A stretch of 6,006 nt of DNA from Dehalococcoidia bacterium. Lineage in GTDB: Bacteria; Chloroflexota; Dehalococcoidia; GIF9; AB-539-J10. The translations under genes were made by a program, and so were the position numbers. The notes under the pieces were generated by a model. The model did not search any database. It was given only the letters and a program-made list of their open reading frames with translations, and was not told the DNA's origin. The DNA is taken from contig JAGYOV010000063.1 of assembly GCA_018399375.1 (NCBI GenBank), positions 1-6,006 on the forward strand, given 5' to 3'. Of this stretch, positions 1 through 6,006 are shown in pieces (within the stretch, counting starts at the first letter, position 1; the number at the start of each line of letters is the position of its first letter).

Positions 1-319
1 TATACTTGGAGTTACCGATCAGATCGCGAAAACTTTCTCTGCTCAACTCAATTGGTGGCCGGTCAGAGAAGAGAAGGGCGATGCGCTCACTTTCGGGGAT
101 GAATTCATTGATCTCTTCGCACAGTCGCTCTGCCAGTGCCAGCCAATCAAAGGCCTCTCTCTCGATAAGATAGAGATAATGTCTGCCATTGAAATCTTCT
201 TCAGAGCTTTCCCATAACCTGATGGCTTCCAGCAAAGCTATGTACCAGTGCTTGCCATTCGCAATAGCCTCTTTTAAGTGCCGGATTGCTTCTGCATCCC
301 CAGTACGAGTAAATACCAT
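1..319 (-). CDS. Unrecognised protein, N-terminal 106 residues (C-terminus beyond the window)
   Basis: A reading frame stays open from ATG at 319 to the window edge, so only the N-terminal part is visible. I do not recognise the family and assign no function. The start is well fixed. It is the first ATG after an in-frame TAA at 337-335, and AGAGG lies 5 nt upstream. The protein begins MVFTRTGDAEAIRHLKEAI and is rich in Glu, Leu, Ile and Ala with scattered Trp (25, 36, 59). There is no signal peptide and no membrane segment, so it looks soluble, cytoplasmic and mostly helical. A polar GKHWY patch (22-26) and an FSDRPPIELS turn (84-93) are the most distinctive parts. It lies 78 bp after secA on the same strand with no terminator between, which suggests co-transcription. 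The unbroken frame, good ribosome site and sensible composition make it very likely a real gene. Confidence 0.85.
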   Translation of the reverse strand, partial: MVFTRTGDAEAIRHLKEAIANGKHWYIALLEAIRLWESSEEDFNGRHYLYLIEREAFDWLALAERLCEEINEFIPESERIALLFSDRPPIELSRESFRDLIGNSKY

Positions 320-324
320 GTTTG

Positions 325-329
325 CCTCT
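325..329 (-). promoter_or_regulatory. Ribosome binding site of the unrecognised gene
   Basis: On the minus strand AGAGG (within AAGAGG) stands 5 nt before the ATG at 319, a normal Shine-Dalgarno spacing. It supports this ATG over the out-of-frame ATG at 341. Confidence 0.65.
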
Positions 330-397
330 TGAACTTACCATGAGGAGTTACTCACATATTACGGATGTTAGGTCTCTATACACTCATGAGGATTTCT

Positions 398-2995
398 CTA
401 TAAATTTCTTCCACAACAATGCTTATATTTCTTGCCCGATCCGCAGGGACAGGGGTCATTGCGCCCCACTTTCCTGCCCATTACTACGGCAGGTTTTTTT
501 TTATGAGCAGGCGCCGTGGCAATATTAACATGGTAGATGCTATGAACGATATCGTATTGAATACTGGCCAGGAGTGCTTCAAAAAGGGCATGTCCCTCTT
601 TTTTGAAAACTACCAGGGGATTCTGTTGGCCCGCTGCGCGCAAGCCTATTCCCTGACGCATGTTTTCCATGGCTGTGAGATGTTCCATCCACAACCTGTC
701 CATAGTACGGAGCATAACGAGTCTCTCAGCAATGCGCATGTTTTCTGTGCCCAGTTCTTGCTCTCGGTGATCGTATTCTTCAATGGCATATCTGTCCAAC
801 TTTTCTTCGATTTGTTCATGATTGAGTTGTGCCAACTCATCGCTCTTGAATCCCTGCGGCAGGGGGAATATTCTGGAGATATCCGCAATCAACCCTCTTG
901 CGTCAAGTTCGTTCAGTTCGGAGTTGAAGTGAATGTTCCCCAGGTTGTGTATTTCTTCATGGATCATGGATCTTATGTTTGACTTGAGATCAATTCCATC
1001 GAGGATTTTCTTTCTCTCTGCATAAATTAGCTTGCGATGGTTATTGGCTACATCATCGTATTCTACGAGATGCTTGCGGATATCGAAATGATAGCCTTCC
1101 GTTTGTATTTGAGCATTTCTTATAGCCTTGGTAACCAATGGGTTCTCAATGGGAGTGTGTTCATCCGTAGCCCATTGCATCATTCCCTTGATGCGCTCAC
1201 CACCAAAGCGGCGTACGATTTCATCCTCCAGGGAAGCATAGAAGCGAGAGCTACCTGGATCTCCCTGACGGCCCGCTCTCCCGCGAAGCTGGTTATCAAT
1301 GCGCCTGGCTTCATGATGCTCGGTGCCGATAACGTGAAGACCGCCAGCTTGAACAACTTTGTTGTGTTCCTCAATCCATTTATTCGATTCCATAGCATTG
1401 GGATTACCCCCGAGTATGATGTCTACGCCTCGCCCAGCCATGTGAGTTGCTACAGTTACCTTCCCGGGAGCACCAGCCTGTGCAATTATCCCTGCTTCCT
1501 TCTCGTGGTTCTTGGCGTTCAGTACCTGATGTGCTATGCCTTTCTTGGTTAGTAAATCTGACAATACCTCTGATTTCTCAATGGAGGTTGTCCCTACAAG
1601 TATGGGCCTTCCTTGATCGTTTAATTGGGCAATTTCTTCAACCACAGCTCTGAATTTAGCCTCCTCATCCCGATAAACTCGGTCTGTGTGATCTACTCGA
1701 ATCATCGGCATGTTCGTAGGAATGATTACTACTTCTAGGTTATAGATTTTGTGAAGTTCTTCTGCTTCAGTAGCAGCAGTGCCCGTCATGCCAGCCAATT
1801 TCTGATAAAGACGAAAATAGTTTTGAAAAGTTATAGAAGCGACGGTAACGCTTTCTCGCTGTATTTTTACACCCTCTTTAGCCTCGATGGCCTGATGCAG
1901 TCCTTCAGAATACCTGCGACCGAACATCAATCTACCCGTGAAATCGTCAACGATGACCACCTGACCATTATTAATAACGTAATCGCGATCTCTTCTGAAT
2001 AAGGCGTGAGCTTTTAGTGCGCTTTCAAGGTGCTGAGTAAGGAGGTAGTTGGATGGATCATAGAGGCTGGGTTCTTTGAGCAGGCCTTCGCGTTTCAACA
2101 TGTTCTCTGCTCTGGTGATGCCCTTGTCACTGAGCGCAACGGTACGAGTTCTCTCGTCAATATTGTAGTCTTCATCTTTTGTTAAATGTGGAACAAGGCT
2201 GGCGAAAGTCCTGTATTTGCTTGCTGCCTCTTCTGCTGGCCCACTGATAATTAAGGGCGTCCGTGCTTCATCGATAAGGATGTTGTCGACCTCATCTACT
2301 ATGGCATAATTTAACGTTCGCTGGACGCACTGAGATAAATCCAGTACTAGGTTATCTCGAAGGTAATCGAATCCAAATTCGTTGTTGGTGCCATAGGTAA
2401 TATCTGCCTCATAGGCCTGGCGGCGGGAGATGGGGCGGAGGTGATTCCACTTAGCTTCTTCGGTGTCATGATCTGTATCGTAAATGTAGGAAGGTGCAGG
2501 TTCATCCGGAGATTGCTGAGCGTTGATGCAAGCGACGCTTGCCCCCAGAGCACTGTAAATGGCTCCCATCCATTGGCAATCGCGCTTGGCCAAATAATCA
2601 TTGACGGTAACCAAGTGACAACCTTTGCCTGTAAGAGAATTGAGGTAAAGGGGCAAAGTGGCTGTCAGGGTCTTACCCTCGCCAGTGGCCATTTCGGCTA
2701 TCTTACCCTGGTGGAGAATGATTCCCCCCATTAGCTGGACATCGAAATGTCTCTGCTTTATAGTCCGCCTAGCCGCTTCCCTTACTGCGGCATAGGCTTC
2801 AGGAAGAATTTCATCCAGTAGATTTTCTTCTCTTCTCACTAGCTTTTCCTTGAACTCGCTAGTCTTGTCGCGCAACTGAGCATCGGTGAGTCTCTGAAAG
2901 TCAGCTTCTAGGGAGTTTATCCTGTCAACTACGGGTTGCAGGCGCTTCAGCTCTTTTTCGTTTGAATCAACCAGTTTGCTAAGCCACTTGAACAT
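398..2995 (-). CDS. secA: Preprotein translocase ATPase SecA
   Basis: SecA is the cytoplasmic and membrane-peripheral motor that pushes unfolded preproteins through SecYEG using ATP. The 865-residue product is full length. In order it shows the N-terminal start MFKWLSKLVDSNEKELKRLQ, Walker A MATGEGKT (102-109), TVNDYLAKRD (130-139), YGTNNEFGFDYLRDN (201-215), Walker B VDEVDNILIDEARTPLIISG (233-252), AGMTGTAAT (401-409), motif V ATHMAGRGVDI (516-526), and arginine-finger motif QLRGRAGRQGDPGSSRFY (569-586). The helical scaffold/wing part (about 615-820) follows, then a Lys-rich linker and a C-terminal SEC-C zinc site with Cys849, 851, 860 and 861. A segment at about 155-190 is longer than in E. 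coli. His518 replaces the usual Asn of motif V. The gene starts 25 bp after prs. Its ribosome site is weak: AAGG abuts the ATG and AGAGAAG lies a little upstream. Confidence 0.98.
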   Translation of the reverse strand: MFKWLSKLVDSNEKELKRLQPVVDRINSLEADFQRLTDAQLRDKTSEFKEKLVRREENLLDEILPEAYAAVREAARRTIKQRHFDVQLMGGIILHQGKIAEMATGEGKTLTATLPLYLNSLTGKGCHLVTVNDYLAKRDCQWMGAIYSALGASVACINAQQSPDEPAPSYIYDTDHDTEEAKWNHLRPISRRQAYEADITYGTNNEFGFDYLRDNLVLDLSQCVQRTLNYAIVDEVDNILIDEARTPLIISGPAEEAASKYRTFASLVPHLTKDEDYNIDERTRTVALSDKGITRAENMLKREGLLKEPSLYDPSNYLLTQHLESALKAHALFRRDRDYVINNGQVVIVDDFTGRLMFGRRYSEGLHQAIEAKEGVKIQRESVTVASITFQNYFRLYQKLAGMTGTAATEAEELHKIYNLEVVIIPTNMPMIRVDHTDRVYRDEEAKFRAVVEEIAQLNDQGRPILVGTTSIEKSEVLSDLLTKKGIAHQVLNAKNHEKEAGIIAQAGAPGKVTVATHMAGRGVDIILGGNPNAMESNKWIEEHNKVVQAGGLHVIGTEHHEARRIDNQLRGRAGRQGDPGSSRFYASLEDEIVRRFGGERIKGMMQWATDEHTPIENPLVTKAIRNAQIQTEGYHFDIRKHLVEYDDVANNHRKLIYAERKKILDGIDLKSNIRSMIHEEIHNLGNIHFNSELNELDARGLIADISRIFPLPQGFKSDELAQLNHEQIEEKLDRYAIEEYDHREQELGTENMRIAERLVMLRTMDRLWMEHLTAMENMRQGIGLRAAGQQNPLVVFKKEGHALFEALLASIQYDIVHSIYHVNIATAPAHKKKPAVVMGRKVGRNDPCPCGSGKKYKHCCGRNL

Positions 2996-3020
2996 CCTTA
3001 CTTCTCTTATGTAGGAGGCT

Positions 3021-3953
3021 CTATTCGAACATAGCTCCTATGGAGAGGCCCGTGTGGATGCGATGGATAGCTTCTCCTATCAGCGAGGCCATAGATAAAA
3101 CAACCACTTTATCTACTTTTTCTTTAAGGGGAATGGTGTCTGTGACAACTATCTCTTTTACTGGGCTTACCTTTATTCGTTCTATGGCAGGCCCAGAAAA
3201 TACGGGATGTGTGCAGCAGGAATAAACCTCGGTGGCTCCGTTTTCGATGAGAGTGTTGACCACGCTGGTGAGAGAACCTGCGGTATCGATCTCATCATCC
3301 ACGATTAAGGCTCGCATTCCTTCTACTTCTCCGATAATATTCATGGTTTCAGTAATATCGTTGTTCCCTAAACGTCTCTTCTCAATTATGGATAGAGGTG
3401 CATTGAGATTGGTAGCTACGTCTCGCGCTCTCTTGGAGATGCCAATATCCGTAGCAACCACTGCTAGGTTATCCAGGCCTTTTTCTCTGAAATATTGTGA
3501 TAGGATAGATACAGCAGTGAGTTCATCAACGGGTATATTGAAGAACCCCTGGATCTGGGCGGCGTGCAGATCCACAGTTAGCAATCGGTTAGCGCCGGCA
3601 GTGGTGAGCAGGTCAGCCACCAGTCGAGCAGTAATGGGCACTCTAGGCTGGTCTTTCTTATCGGTGCGGCCATAACCATAATAGGGAACAACTGCCGTGA
3701 TTCTACCCGCTGAGGCCCTTTTAAAAGCGTCCAGCATTATCAGTAGCTCGACTAGGCTCTTATTGACCGGAGAACAAATTGGTTGGATGACGAAGATGTC
3801 TCGCTGGCGGACGTTCTCAGCAATGCGTACGAATATATTCTCGTTGCTGAATTCAAAGACCTCGGCCAAGCCTAAAGGTATGCCGAGATAGTCACAAATG
3901 GAGCGTGCTAGATTGGGATGTGCATTGCCGCTAAATACTTTCAAACCATCCAT
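3021..3953 (-). CDS. prs: Ribose-phosphate pyrophosphokinase (PRPP synthetase)
   Basis: The enzyme transfers pyrophosphate from ATP to ribose 5-phosphate, giving PRPP for purine, pyrimidine, NAD, histidine and tryptophan synthesis in the cytoplasm. At 310 residues it matches the usual class I length. The start MDGLKVFSGNAHPNLA is typical. Visible motifs are the subunit-interface and ATP region SLVELLIMLDAFKRASA (66-82), VVPYYGYGRTDKK (88-100), metal-binding VDLHAAQIQGFF (127-138, with His130), the flexible catalytic loop EKRR (191-194), and the PRPP-binding loop ALIVDDEIDTAGSLTS (215-230). Thr97 stands where E. coli has Gln in the GYARQD segment. A good ribosome site and an extended -10 promoter precede it. 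secA follows after 25 bp, so the two are probably co-transcribed. The assignment is secure. Confidence 0.98.
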   Translation of the reverse strand: MDGLKVFSGNAHPNLARSICDYLGIPLGLAEVFEFSNENIFVRIAENVRQRDIFVIQPICSPVNKSLVELLIMLDAFKRASAGRITAVVPYYGYGRTDKKDQPRVPITARLVADLLTTAGANRLLTVDLHAAQIQGFFNIPVDELTAVSILSQYFREKGLDNLAVVATDIGISKRARDVATNLNAPLSIIEKRRLGNNDITETMNIIGEVEGMRALIVDDEIDTAGSLTSVVNTLIENGATEVYSCCTHPVFSGPAIERIKVSPVKEIVVTDTIPLKEKVDKVVVLSMASLIGEAIHRIHTGLSIGAMFE

Positions 3954-3956
3954 CGC

Positions 3957-3965
3957 TTTTCCTTT
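3957..3965 (-). promoter_or_regulatory. Ribosome binding site of prs
   Basis: On the minus strand the purine run AAAGGAAAA contains AAGGA ending 6 nt before the ATG at 3953. It fixes the prs start and contrasts with glyA, which has no such site. Confidence 0.75.
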
Positions 3966-3984
3966 CTCATATTAACCTGAACTG

Positions 3985-3993
3985 ATTATAACA
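3985..3993 (-). promoter_or_regulatory. Probable prs promoter, extended -10
   Basis: Reading the minus strand, TGT is followed by a perfect TATAAT (3990-3985), which is the TGn extended -10 form. No good -35 hexamer lies 16-18 bp upstream; the nearest is TTAAGG at 19 bp. Extended -10 promoters often work without one. Start of transcription would fall near 3978, giving a 25-nt leader that contains the prs ribosome site. It would drive prs, secA and probably the gene after secA. Confidence 0.65.
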
Positions 3994-4057
3994 TGAAATT
4001 AATTCTTCTCCTTAAGAGGGCAGAAATTGTTTTTCGAGAAGCTGTCCGAGTAGTTCT

Positions 4058-4082
4058 CCTGTGGAACAACACTTCTTCCAGG
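4058..4082 (-). other. Weak hairpin in the glyA-prs gap
   Basis: On the minus strand CCT-GGAA pairs with TTCC and AGG around a 9-nt loop, with AC as a 2-nt bulge. No T-run follows, so it is not a convincing terminator. It is listed only because the 174-bp gap (3954-4127) between glyA and prs otherwise holds just the prs promoter and the repeat at 4098-4123. Confidence 0.3.
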
Positions 4083-4097
4083 AATTAAATCGCGGAA

Positions 4098-4123
4098 CGC
4101 TGTAAGATATTTATGTTACGGCG
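4098..4123. repeat. Inverted repeat just after glyA
   Basis: CGCTGTAA (4098-4105) and TTACGGCG (4116-4123) form an 8-bp stem with a 10-nt loop. All pairs are Watson-Crick except one position, which is a T-G wobble in plus-strand RNA and an A-C mismatch in the glyA-sense RNA. It begins 4 bp beyond the glyA stop codon, where a terminator would be expected, but no U-tract follows. It may be an mRNA 3'-end stabiliser or a weak, possibly factor-dependent, end of glyA transcription. Confidence 0.4.
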
Positions 4124-4127
4124 TGAG

Positions 4128-5387
4128 TTACTTAAGAGCAGGTATGGGGAAGTGTTGGCACTTCTCTTTCACTTCATGGCGTATCCGTTCTCTCATTTTC
4201 TCGTCCTTGGGGTCGGAAAGAACCTGCGAAATGAAGTGTGCCACTTCAATTACTTCATCTGTGCCGAAGCCTCTGGTTGTTATCGCAGGAGTGCCTAATC
4301 GGATACCGCTGGCAACTCGTGGTGGCTTGGGGTCGAAGGGAATAGTATTTCTATTAACTAAAATCCCCGATGCTTCCAGCGCTTCTTCGGCTTCCCTGCC
4401 ACTTATTCCCAGAGGTGAAATATCAACGAGGACTATGTGGTTATCGGTACCACCTGAGACGATGCGCATTCCGTGTTTCTGTAGTTCGCGAGCGAGCGTC
4501 TGTGCGTTGTTCAGCACGGAACGTTGATAATCTATAAACTCTGGTTGCAGCGCATTGAAAAAACATACGGCTTTTGCAGCAATGACGTGCATTGCAGGAC
4601 CTCCCTGCATTCTAGGGAAAACGGCCGCATCTATAGCTGAGGCCAGTTCGCTCTTGCACAGAATGAAGCCTCCTCGTGGACCGCGCAGAGTTTTTTGGCT
4701 GGTGGAAGTAACCACGTCAACATAGGGAACAGGAGATGGATGAAGCCCTGTGGCCACCAATCCAGAAATGTGGGCGATATCGGCGACCAACTTTGCATTC
4801 ACTTTACCTGCGATCTGACGGAAGCGTTCAAAATCGATGGTGCGCGGATAAGCACTGGCTCCCGTTACTATCAGCTTGGGCTTATTTTTTATGGCCATCT
4901 CTTCGATCTCGTCATAGTCGAGCATCTCGGTCTTGGCATTAACTCCATAGGGTACGAAGTTGTACCACTTGCCGGAAAAATTGACCTTGGAGCCGTGAGT
5001 GAGGTGCCCTCCATGGCTGAGGCTTAAACCCATGACCGTATCGCCAAATTCCAGCAGCGCCGAATAAGTCGCCATATTGGCCTGGCTCCCACTATGAGGT
5101 TGTACGTTAGCGTGCTCTGCCTTAAAGAGCTCTTTCGCTCGTTCTATGGCTAGAGATTCTACTCTATCCACATTGGTGCATCCACCATAGTAGCGACGCC
5201 CTGGATATCCCTCAGCATACTTGTCAGTCATCAGGCTGCTTTGTGCTTCAATAACGGAGGGATGTACGTGATTTTCCGAAGCTATAAGAGTTATCGTGTT
5301 CTGTTGTCGTTCAACTTCTTGCTCAAGGATATGAGCTATCTCGCTATCATGTCTCTTCAGCAGTGAATTGTCGTTGTATGGCATCAT
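4128..5387 (-). CDS. glyA: Serine hydroxymethyltransferase
   Basis: This PLP enzyme converts serine and tetrahydrofolate to glycine and 5,10-methylene-THF, supplying one-carbon units for purines and thymidylate. The 419 residues match the bacterial family. Visible sites are LIASEN (34-39), the substrate and dimer-contact stretch KYAEGYPGRRYYGGC (56-70, with Glu59 and Tyr67), QPHSGSQAN (96-104), LSHGGHLTHG (123-132, with His128 expected to stack on PLP), VADIAHISGLV (201-211, Asp203 binding the ring nitrogen), Schiff-base Lys232 in STSQKTLRGPRGG, QGGPAMHVIAAKAV (261-274), and Arg363 in SGIRLGTPA for the substrate carboxylate. Gln231 replaces the near-universal His of the THK motif. The start is one of two adjacent ATGs (5387 or 5384) with no ribosome site. 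A good promoter ends almost on the ATG, so the mRNA may be leaderless. The gene diverges from the rRNA operon. Confidence 0.98.
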   Translation of the reverse strand: MMPYNDNSLLKRHDSEIAHILEQEVERQQNTITLIASENHVHPSVIEAQSSLMTDKYAEGYPGRRYYGGCTNVDRVESLAIERAKELFKAEHANVQPHSGSQANMATYSALLEFGDTVMGLSLSHGGHLTHGSKVNFSGKWYNFVPYGVNAKTEMLDYDEIEEMAIKNKPKLIVTGASAYPRTIDFERFRQIAGKVNAKLVADIAHISGLVATGLHPSPVPYVDVVTSTSQKTLRGPRGGFILCKSELASAIDAAVFPRMQGGPAMHVIAAKAVCFFNALQPEFIDYQRSVLNNAQTLARELQKHGMRIVSGGTDNHIVLVDISPLGISGREAEEALEASGILVNRNTIPFDPKPPRVASGIRLGTPAITTRGFGTDEVIEVAHFISQVLSDPKDEKMRERIRHEVKEKCQHFPIPALK

Positions 5388-5396
5388 GTCTATGAT

Positions 5397-5425
5397 ATGA
5401 TACTATCTATTGTCTTGGTAGTCAA
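5397..5425 (-). promoter_or_regulatory. Probable glyA promoter giving a near-leaderless mRNA
   Basis: On the minus strand TTGACT (5425-5420) and TATCAT (5402-5397) are separated by exactly 17 bp, each matching the sigma-70 consensus in five of six positions. Counting 7 nt beyond the -10 puts the start at about 5390, only 3 nt before the ATG at 5387. No Shine-Dalgarno sequence is present upstream of the ATG. The close match and ideal spacing make this more than a chance pair, but the start site is inferred. Confidence 0.7.
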
Positions 5426-5440
5426 AAGATCTTCTTGTGA

Positions 5441-5454
5441 GTAATTTTATAAAT
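5441..5454 (+). promoter_or_regulatory. AT-rich segment resembling an UP element of the rRNA promoter
   Basis: Thirteen of fourteen bases are A or T immediately upstream of the rRNA -35 hexamer. This is where the RNA polymerase alpha C-terminal domain binds at strong rRNA promoters. It is judged from position and composition only. Confidence 0.5.
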
Positions 5455-5483
5455 TTGACAAAAGGTCGAAAGCGACCTACAAT
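5455..5483 (+). promoter_or_regulatory. rRNA promoter
   Basis: A perfect -35 TTGACA (5455-5460), a 17-bp spacer and -10 TACAAT (5478-5483, five of six) give a near-consensus sigma-70-type promoter pointing at the 16S gene. Transcription should start near 5490, about 49 nt before the mature 16S end. The spacer carries a perfect dyad, GGTCG-AAAG-CGACC (5464-5477). Confidence 0.88.
5464..5477. repeat. Perfect dyad in the rRNA promoter spacer
   Basis: GGTCG and CGACC form a perfect 5-bp inverted repeat with a 4-nt centre, lying wholly between the -35 and -10 hexamers and ending on the base before the -10. It could be an operator or chance. It lies upstream of the predicted start, so it would act as DNA rather than as RNA. 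Confidence 0.5.
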
Positions 5484-5489
5484 ACATAC

Positions 5490-5538
5490 TGTTCTTTTCG
5501 CAGAACCTTAACAACTGAATAGTGGAAGGAAGGTTTTT
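5490..5538 (+). ncRNA. 16S rRNA leader with boxA-like sequence and small hairpin
   Basis: This is the predicted transcribed spacer between the promoter start and mature 16S. It opens with TGTTCTTT (5490-5497), close to the boxA antitermination core TGYTCTTT. GTTCT (5491-5495) can also pair with AGAAC (5502-5506) around a 6-nt loop. A second boxA-like stretch, CCTTAACA (5506-5513), stands where many bacterial leaders carry CTTTAACA or CTTTGACA before ACTGAATAG. Which copy is functional cannot be decided here. A T5 run (5533-5537) sits just before the mature end, and processing sites are not visible. Confidence 0.5.

Positions 5539-6006
<468 letters not shown>

Noticed and set aside
320..397. 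Possible terminator or promoter between secA and the unrecognised gene
   Set aside because: It contains only the short palindrome CTCATGAG (383-390) and a repeated TCCTCATG. There is no stem with a T-run and no spaced -35/-10 pair.
419..982. 187-codon plus-strand open frame
   Set aside because: It lies wholly antisense to secA and its residues mirror conserved SecA codons. It has no ribosome site and no family resemblance.
1037..1552. 171-codon plus-strand open frame
   Set aside because: Antisense to the conserved motor region of secA. Its hydrophobic look comes from reverse reading of SecA codons.
3232..3675. 147-codon plus-strand open frame
   Set aside because: Antisense to the prs catalytic region, with no independent support.
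3944..3970. Nine-codon open frame (ATG at 3970) overlapping the prs start out of frame
   Set aside because: Its ATG has only an AGG at the extreme predicted 5' end, and the stronger ribosome site belongs to prs. Such short overlaps arise easily by chance.
4123..4527. 134-codon plus-strand open frame
   Set aside because: Antisense to the 3' part of glyA. Ser-rich low-quality composition typical of a shadow frame.
5426..5433. 8-bp palindrome AAGATCTT beside the glyA -35
   Set aside because: Too short, with no second copy seen in the window. Expected by chance at this AT content.

Overview
The window is a housekeeping stretch of a bacterial chromosome. The partial 16S rRNA places it in or near class Dehalococcoidia (Chloroflexota). 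It has perfect 27F and EUB338 sites, a GTGGTGG / GATTAGCTAGTTGGTGGGGTAATGG style V2 region, a GGGCAATGGGCGAAAGCCTGACCCAGC block and a very short helix 17, all of which I recall from Dehalococcoides-like 16S. The SecA, Prs and GlyA sequences are compatible with this. The assignment is from memory, not a search, and genus cannot be given.

Layout. Positions 1-5387 hold four genes in a row, all on the minus strand, transcribed in the order glyA (serine hydroxymethyltransferase) > prs (ribose-phosphate pyrophosphokinase) > secA (preprotein translocase ATPase) > an unrecognised gene that runs off the left edge. prs and secA are 25 bp apart and secA and the unrecognised gene 78 bp apart, with no terminator between them, so these three probably share a transcript. 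prs has its own extended -10 promoter in the 174-bp gap after glyA. Positions 5388-5538 are a divergent regulatory region. It holds a leftward glyA promoter whose predicted start is only about 3 nt from the ATG, and a strong rightward rRNA promoter (TTGACA, 17 bp, TACAAT) with an AT-rich upstream segment and a short leader. The 16S gene begins near 5539 and runs off the right edge.

How the genes fit together. GlyA makes glycine and 5,10-methylene-THF, Prs makes PRPP, and both feed purine and other nucleotide synthesis. Their position next to an rRNA promoter fits a growth-linked neighbourhood. SecA drives Sec-dependent export and has no direct metabolic link to them.

I see no mobile element, CRISPR array, phage gene, tRNA or obvious new system. 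The points worth a second look are small: a possibly leaderless glyA, a Gln at the normally His position beside the PLP lysine of GlyA, a His in SecA motif V where Asn is usual, a perfect dyad inside the rRNA promoter spacer, and the unrecognised gene after secA.
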